Source: Vicia villosa (lineage: Eukaryota; Streptophyta; Magnoliopsida; Fabales; Fabaceae). Taken from it: DNA of 64,000 nucleotides. A program made the position numbers and the translations under genes. The notes under the pieces were generated by a model, which saw only the letters and a program-made list of their open reading frames with translations, was not told the DNA's origin and did not search any database. The DNA lies in the NCBI RefSeq assembly GCF_029867415.1, contig NW_026705214.1, forward strand, positions 124,001-188,000, read 5' to 3'. Shown in pieces: positions 58,349 to 64,000 of the stretch. The first letter of the stretch is position 1. Every line of letters begins with the position of its first letter.

Positions 58349-58819
58349 ATGGAATGGAGATCTGTTAACAAGAGGAAGTTTTGCAATTTGGTGGATAGAT
58401 GGGATATTTACCCGGAATTCAGAAGAGGGAAAGGATTTGTTAACTCCGTTCTTTTGTCTGTTTACTTTTCTGAATATCCTGATAGGATCAAATCTAAGGA
58501 GATCTTCAATCTTTTTGGATGTATCGAAAAGATTGTTGAAGTTGTTATATCCCCGAGAAGGAACAAGCTGAGCAGGAGGTTTGGCTTTGCAATATTCAAT
58601 GAGGTAGAAGATTTGAAAAGTTTGGCTGTAAGGCTAGACAACGTGATGATCGACGGGAAGAAGATCCACGCAAACCCACCCAGATATTTTAGGAAAGGAG
58701 ATCAGGAGGGTGTTTCAGCCGATTTTGGGAGAGGTAATGAGAAGTTTAAGGCTTGGGTTTATGAAAGAAGAGAAGGAGTACAGGGCTTCAAGGGGGCAAG
58801 TCTTTTGCAGACATTGTAG
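58349..58819 (+). pseudogene. LINE ORF1, RRM-containing N-terminal part
   Basis: Begins MEWRSVNKRKFCNLVDRW at ATG 58349 in good context (gaccATGG). VNSVLLSVYFSEYP followed by RRFGFAIFNEVEDLKSLAVR fits the two RNP motifs of an RRM, as in ORF1 of many plant L1 elements. The frame ends at 58819. The following frame reads FADIVANRVGGSG, so a one-base change in the G run near 58795 broke it. Confidence 0.75.
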
Positions 58820-60020
58820 CTAACAGAGTCGGGGGTTCTGGGAAGGAAGAGATGAGGAAGCTATTGTTCTCTTCTAAGGAGGATTCTCTACAGCGTTTGA
58901 AGAAAGCTTTCGTAGGGGAAGTTCACTCTCCTGGAACAACTTTCAATATGCAAACTAACTTTGAGTTGGAAGGATATTTCCAGGTAAATGTATCTTCTTT
59001 GGGACCGAATCTCTGTCTGATAACAGGTTGGACTTTGTGAGGATCATGGTAAGAGTTTCTATTCCTTTTTCCCTTTTGGAACACCTGGAGGCGATTATAG
59101 ATGGCCATCCTTTTCTGTTGCACTTGAAGGAAGAAACTCATGGTTTTTTCAAGGTGGGTTATGTTTTGTCTAAACCGTAGTCGCGATGCTCTAACTCTTT
59201 GTATATTGAGGAAAAGTGGTATGACGGGCACTCTAATGGAGATCTCGGCGGCTCGCCGGAGGGAGGAAAAGAGTGTTTCACCGGCGGTTCAGCTTCCAAC
59301 GTCCAGGAAGAGGAAGGGGTGGAAGAAACAACTCCTTGTCCTTTGGGGAATATCCACGTGAATTTTGGGGAGACCGAGGGTGATGGTCCGTTGGATATAG
59401 CGGTTGAACAGGGGTTATTTAGTTGTGCTTTAAGGATTTGTAAAGGGACAGATGGCCAACTAAGTACCAATAAGAATAGTTTAGATGAAATATCTTTGTT
59501 TTCTGTTGACTCTAGAAAAGTAGTAGGAACTAGTGGTCAGTCTGCTCACTTCTCTTTTCCCAAGGAGGTGAGGCGGAAGTCTTTTAAGAAACATTTGAAA
59601 ATTAAAAACATGTTGGATATTGTAGGCCCCACCAAAGATAAGGGATCAAAAGGAAAGAAATTAATTAAGAAGGATAGTGTTTTAAACAAGACAGTGGGCA
59701 GAAGGTTTCGCACGGTATCTAAGGCTCAAACAGCATCGGATAGCATTTCCGAACGTTCGATCTCGGCAGGAGCTGGAAGTTTGAAGGATTTTAATTTCTA
59801 CGAAAATCACACTGAAGAATCTGACATCCTTAGGAGCAATTTTAGAATAAAGAATAATCTAGATTGCAATGTGGGGGATAAGATTTGGAAATCCATTTCT
59901 AATCTTGGAGTGGTGAAGAAGGATTCTACCAAAGATTACAATTATATTATTATGGAGATGGAGAAAAAAGATAGATTGAGAAAGGAAGGGGGGACGGCGC
60001 AAACCAACAATTGTCAATGA
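58820..60020 (+). pseudogene. LINE ORF1, middle and basic C-terminal part
   Basis: 58820-59040 continues in a second frame (EEMRKLLFSSKEDSLQRL), and 59199-60020 in a third with basic, Ser/Lys-rich text and no domain recognised. The stop TGA at 60018-60020 overlaps the ORF2 start ATG 60017-60019 as AATGA, an arrangement used for reinitiation in some LINEs. Confidence 0.65.
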
Positions 60021-60880
60021 TTGTGGGAACTATGAATATAAGAGGGGGTGGTCGTAGAATCAAAAGAAGGAGGGTTAGTCATATTATCAAAAGAGGGATG
60101 ACAGACATTTTTCTTATTCAAGAGACGAAACTACCGTTGGTGTCTTATTCCGTTGCTAAGAGTTTTTGGGGGTCGGAGGGGTTTGACTTCTCGTTCTCTA
60201 GCTCCGAAGGTATGTCGGGAGGTTTGTTGATTATTTGGAAATCTTTTGGTATGGAGGTGCTTTGTAGCTTTAAAGGTATGGGTTTTTTGGGGATAAAAGT
60301 TAGACGGCATAATTCTATTTATTATATCGTGAACGTGTATTCTCCTTGTTCGTTGGTTCTTAAGAGAGAGTTGTGGGGGAATTTATTGAGGTTGAAATCT
60401 TCCCATTCGAATGGAGATTGGTTGATTGGCGGAGATTTTAATGCGATGAAGGATCGAGAAGAGAGAGTCGGAAGAATGATTTCTAGTAACAATATAGAAA
60501 ATCGGGAGTTCTCTAAGTTTATAGACGAGAGTATGCTTGTTGATGTTCCGTTGAAATGGAAGAAATTCTCTTGGTTTGTCGGAAATGGGAAGGCGAAGAG
60601 TAGGATTGATAGATTTTTGGTAGCGGATAATATAATTCAAGATTGGGGTGTTGTGGGTCAATTTATTGGTAATAGAGATATTTCTGATCATTGCCCAATT
60701 TGGTTGGTGTTGGATCGGGATAATTGGGGTCCGAAACCTTTCAAATGCAACAATGAGTGGTTTTCTAACAAGGAGTTTATTCCTTTTGTTGAAAAGGAAT
60801 GGAAAGCTATCCAAGTTTATGGCCGTGGTGATTTTATTCTCAAGGAGAAATTTCGTATTATTAAAGATAGACTTAGATAG
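60017..60880 (+). pseudogene. LINE ORF2 endonuclease
   Basis: APE-type endonuclease: GTMNIRGGGRRIKR, FLIQETKL (catalytic Glu), YIVNVYSPC, WLIGGDFNAM (Asp/Asn), SRIDRFLVAD and ISDHCPIWL (Asp-His). All key motifs are visible. A TAG at 60878-60880 interrupts the same frame that continues into the reverse transcriptase. Confidence 0.9.
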
Positions 60881-62311
60881 TGGAATAGTTCGGTTTTCGG
60901 TAAACTTGACCTTGAGATAGAAGAAGATGTTAGAGTGATGAATATTGAGGTAGATGAAGATGATAGAGGGCTTGAGGAGTTGGCTTCGTATAAGAAGGCT
61001 TGTGGTAATTTTTGGATGAATCTCAAAATAAAGGAGAACATGCTCATTCAAAAATCGAGGATTAAATGGATGAATGATGGAGATTCAAATAGTAGATACT
61101 TTCATAGCATTATGAAGGAGAGGAGGAGGAGGAACCACATTGGTCCTCTTAACTCGGATAGAGGTGTGTTGGTTTCGGTAGAGAAGGTGAAGGAGGAGGT
61201 CCGGAATTTTTTTGGTTTAAAATTTGCAGAATTGGAGGTCTCTAGACCGGTGTTGGATGGTATGGTTTTCGATAAATTGGGGTTATTTGAGAGATCTTCT
61301 CTTGAGATTCCTTTTACGGAGGAAGAAATAAAGGAGGCGGTGTGGAGTTATGATGGCTCGAAGAGTCCGAGCCCGGATGGTTTCTCTTTTCTTTTTATTA
61401 AGAAATGTTGGATGTTTACTAAAGATGATTTTATGAAGTTCTTTAATGATTTTTACTCGGGGGCTTGCTTGTCTAAAACCATTACTTCATCTTTCTTGAC
61501 ATTGATACCTAAATCTACTAATCCTTTGGGATTGGAAGAACATAGGCCCATATTCCTTGTAGGTGTGGTTTACAAAGCTATATCTAAGCTTTTGGCTTGT
61601 AGATTGAAGAAGGTTCTAAATACTATTATTTCTCCTTGTCAAAGCGCTTTCGTTCCGGGAAGACAAATGCTAGATGGTGTGTTAGTGGCTAATGAAGTGG
61701 TGGACTTTTCTCAAAAGGAAGGTAAAAGTTGTCTTCTCTTTAAGGTTGATTTTGAAAAGGCGTATGATAAAGTGAATTGGGGCTTTCTTAGATATATGCT
61801 TAGAAGGATGGGGTTTGGCGATATTTGGATAAAATGGATGGAGGCGCTTATCTTTTCAAGCCATATGTCGGTTTTGGTGAATGGTAGCCCGACGAAAGAA
61901 TTTGTGGTAGAAAGGGGATTGAGACAGGGAGACCCCCTTTCTCCTTTCCTTTATGTCATAGTAGCGGAAGGCCTTAGGGGGTTGGTGAACAAAGCGGTGG
62001 AGAATGGGGATTTTATGAGCTTTGATATTAATAGGGTGTGTAGCATTGATATTCTACAATTTGCGGATGATACTTTGTTAGTAGGAGATGGTAGTTGGAA
62101 TCACATTTGCACGATCAAATCGGTTTTGAGGGCGTTTAAGATTGTTTCGGGACTTGGCATTAATTATCATAAAAGCAAGTTGATTGGAATTAATGTTAAT
62201 TCTAATTTTTTGGAACATGCTTCTCACTTTCTTTCATGTAGGTTGGAGGAAAAAAATTTCACCTTTCTTGGCATTCAAATTGGTGCTAACCCGAGGAGGA
62301 TTGCAACTTAG
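60881..62311 (+). pseudogene. LINE ORF2 reverse transcriptase, first copy
   Basis: Same frame as the endonuclease. Motifs: KWMNDGDSNSRYFHSIMKER, SPSPDGFSFLFIKKCW, FLTLIPKSTNP, HRPIFLVGVVYKAISKLLA, SPCQSAFVPGRQMLDGVL, LLFKVDFEKAYDKVNW, ERGLRQGDPLSPFLYVI and catalytic ILQFADDTLLVG. Ends at TAG 62309-62311, where the second copy has TGG. Confidence 0.9.
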
Positions 62312-62914
62312 AGGTCTCTTTTTATCAAGCTAAAAAAACACTTTCTTCATGGAAGGTGCGATTTCTTAGTTTTGGTGGCCGTTTAACTCTTCTCAAATCC
62401 GTATTAAGTAGCCTTGCTATTTTTGCTATTTCTTTTTATAAAGCTCCGGTAGGGATTATTAAAGAAATTACTAGGGTGTGTACCATTGATATTCTACAAT
62501 TTGCGGATGATACTTTGTTAGTAGGAGATGGTAGTTGGAATCACATTTGCGCGATCAAATCGGTTTTGAGGGCGTTTGAGATTGTTTCGGGACTTGGCAT
62601 TAATTATCATAAAAGCAAGTTGAATGGAATTAATGTTAATTCTAATTTTTTGGAACTTTCTTGTCACTTTCTTTCATGTAGGTTGGAGGAAAAAAATTTC
62701 ACCTTTCTTGGCATTCAAATTGGTGCTAACCCGAGGAGGATTGCAACTTGGAGGTCTCTTGTTATCAAGCTAAAAAAAAGACTTTCTTCATGGAAGGTGC
62801 GATTTCTTAGTTTTGGTGGTCGTTTAACTCTTCTCAAATCCGTATTATGTAGCCTTGCTATTTTTACTCTTTCTTTTTATAAAGCTCCGGTAGGGATTAT
62901 TAAAGAAATTACTA
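62034..62914. repeat. Tandem duplication of 440 bp within the LINE
   Basis: Units 62034-62473 and 62474-62914 match with few changes (for example cttagagg versus cttggagg, and one A/G insertion in the A run). Each holds one FADD catalytic motif. Confidence 0.92.
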
Positions 62915-63042
62915 GGATCCAAAGTATTTTTCTTTGGGGTGGGTGGGAGGGAGTTAAAAAGATTCATTGGGTGAGTTGGAAAACTTTATGTTTACCTCTT
63001 GAGAAAGGTGGTCTTGGTCATTGGGTGAGTTGCTCTTCTTAA
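62356..63042 (+). pseudogene. LINE ORF2 reverse transcriptase, duplicated part and downstream region
   Basis: Carries the tail of copy one (FLSFGGRLTLLKSVLSSLA, KAPVGIIKEITR), then a second IDILQFADDTLLVGDGSW block and a second KAPVGIIKEITR, then IQSIFLWGGWEGVKKIHWVSW, the thumb and connection region. A frameshift before 62356 separates it from the first copy. Confidence 0.85.
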
Positions 63043-63248
63043 TAAATGGAGATGGAGGATTCTTGAGGAGGATAAGGCTTTATGGTACCAAGTGTTGAAG
63101 GCGCGATACGGTGATATTAGTTTGATAGTTGCTAATGGGGAAAGAGGAGGAAGGAGGGGGCTTCAAAATCAAAATCGTTTTGGTGGAGAGACATTATTTC
63201 CTTGTTCAAAGGAAAGTATGAGGATTTTTTTGGTAACAAGGTATCTTT
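63043..63248 (+). pseudogene. LINE ORF2 downstream remnant
   Basis: Mixed frames give NKWRWRILEEDKALWYQVLK, ARYGD and WWRDIISLFKGKYEDFFGNK, the usual text after the LINE reverse transcriptase. Ends at the Sirevirus LTR. Confidence 0.7.
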
Positions 63249-64000
63249 TGAAGGATAGAAAAACACTTAGAAAGGGGGGGGGGTTGAATAAGTGTAGCTT
63301 TAAAACTTGTAAGATAAAAACAATTTGCACAATGATTTTTATCCTGGTTCGTTGTTAACTAAACTACTCCAGTCCACCCCCTTGGAGTGATTTACCTCAC
63401 CTGAGGATTTAATCCACTAATCACACAAGATTACAATGGTTTCCCACTTAGACAACTTCTAAGTCTTCTAGAGTATACTGATCACAACCTGATCACTCTA
63501 GGAACAATCTGCTTAGATACCCTCTAAAACTTTCTAGAGTATACTGATCAACAACCCGATCACTCTAGTTCTTACAACTTAATGTAAACAAATTCTTTTA
63601 AGAGTTACAATGCTTCTTATAAAGCTATTATCACAACTGTGATTTTCTCTTAAGTTTAAGCTTAATCTCACTAAAGTATTACAACAGCAATGTAGTGAGG
63701 TTGATGATGAAGTTTGAGAGCTTTTTGAATTTGACAGCGTTTCTGTATATTTGCGCAAGTGTTCTTTCAGAATTCGTAACGTAGCTTCTCATCAGAACTT
63801 CATATTTATAGGCGTTTGAGAAGATGACCGTTGGGAGCATTTAATGCTTTGCATAATCCGTACAGCATTGCATTTAATGTTCCACTCTTTTGTCAACTAC
63901 CTCGAGCCTTGCTTTCGTTGTGTCTACTGACATTGCCTTTCATAGCTTTCAACGTTCCTTTTGTCAGTCAGCGTAGCCTGCCAGCTAGTACTTGCTTCTG
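63249..64000 (-). mobile_element. Sirevirus-family LTR, partial, runs off the window
   Basis: Begins TGAAGGATAG and follows the LTR at 27355-28110 throughout, with many small indels (for example cccccttggagtgattt and tgatcaacaacccgatc). Same orientation as the intact copy, so it is either the 3' LTR of a minus-strand element extending to the right or a solo LTR. It interrupts the LINE. Confidence 0.9.

Larger units (their letters stand above)
58041..63248 (+). mobile_element. L1-type LINE, degraded, cut by a Sirevirus insertion
   Basis: 5' UTR from about 58041 (gagacgatttYcggta occurs twice). ORF1 with an RRM-like domain, ORF2 with endonuclease and reverse transcriptase. The text stays LINE-like (WWRDIISLFKGKYEDFFGNK) to 63248, where the Sirevirus LTR starts. 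The 3' end is therefore outside the window. Stops, frameshifts and a tandem duplication show it is inactive. Confidence 0.9.

Overview
The window is plant nuclear DNA, almost certainly from a legume and probably the temperate vicioid group (pea, vetch, clover, medic relatives). The evidence is dense AT-rich nested retrotransposons, Tat/Ogre-like LTR relics, a Sirevirus-type Copia element and a small secreted cysteine-rich (thionin-like) peptide gene. I see no ordinary housekeeping gene, no bacterial-type operon and no CRISPR array. The only plausible host gene is the peptide gene on the minus strand at 3405-3623, which has a broken paralogue at 21313-21514.

Layout. 1-545: MULE transposase relic. 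602-2500: truncated Tat/Ogre-like LTR. About 2910-13400 and 14720-22420: two copies (A and B) of a duplicated locus that carries the peptide gene and a MITE. Copy A was split by an 8.3 kb Gypsy chromovirus (Gypsy-1, 4435-12754, TSD tttat). Copy B was split by a 6.1 kb Copia element (Copia-1, 14791-20935). Between them lie a LINE 3' relic (13679-13858) and a GC-rich hairpin cassette. After copy B come a (TA)n tract and a long-TIR element (22572-23224) that holds a LINE RNase H fragment.

25060-46963 is a three-level nest. A Tat/Ogre-like LTR relic was split by Gypsy-2 (25836-43638, TSD ttgtt). The left LTR of Gypsy-2 was in turn split by a Sirevirus-type Copia element (27355-37001, TSD tcatg). 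That Sirevirus has equal-length LTRs with one difference noticed and intact gag and pol frames. 47720-57069 holds further LTR relics: Tat-like, an old Sirevirus LTR and another Copia LTR. 58041-63248 is a degraded L1-type LINE with a duplicated reverse transcriptase segment. It is interrupted at 63249 by another Sirevirus-family LTR that runs off the window.

The parts do not form a pathway; this is a layered record of insertions. The most interesting signals lie in non-coding element DNA. Two unrelated Gypsy families each carry six short GC-rich palindromes in about 170 bp of their LTRs. Three tRNA-like modules with Pol III A/B-box spacing sit inside the Tat-like LTR relics. A very recently inserted Gypsy element has wrecked genes, which implies mobilisation in trans. 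The peptide gene has an unusual double Cx3Cx3C cysteine pattern.
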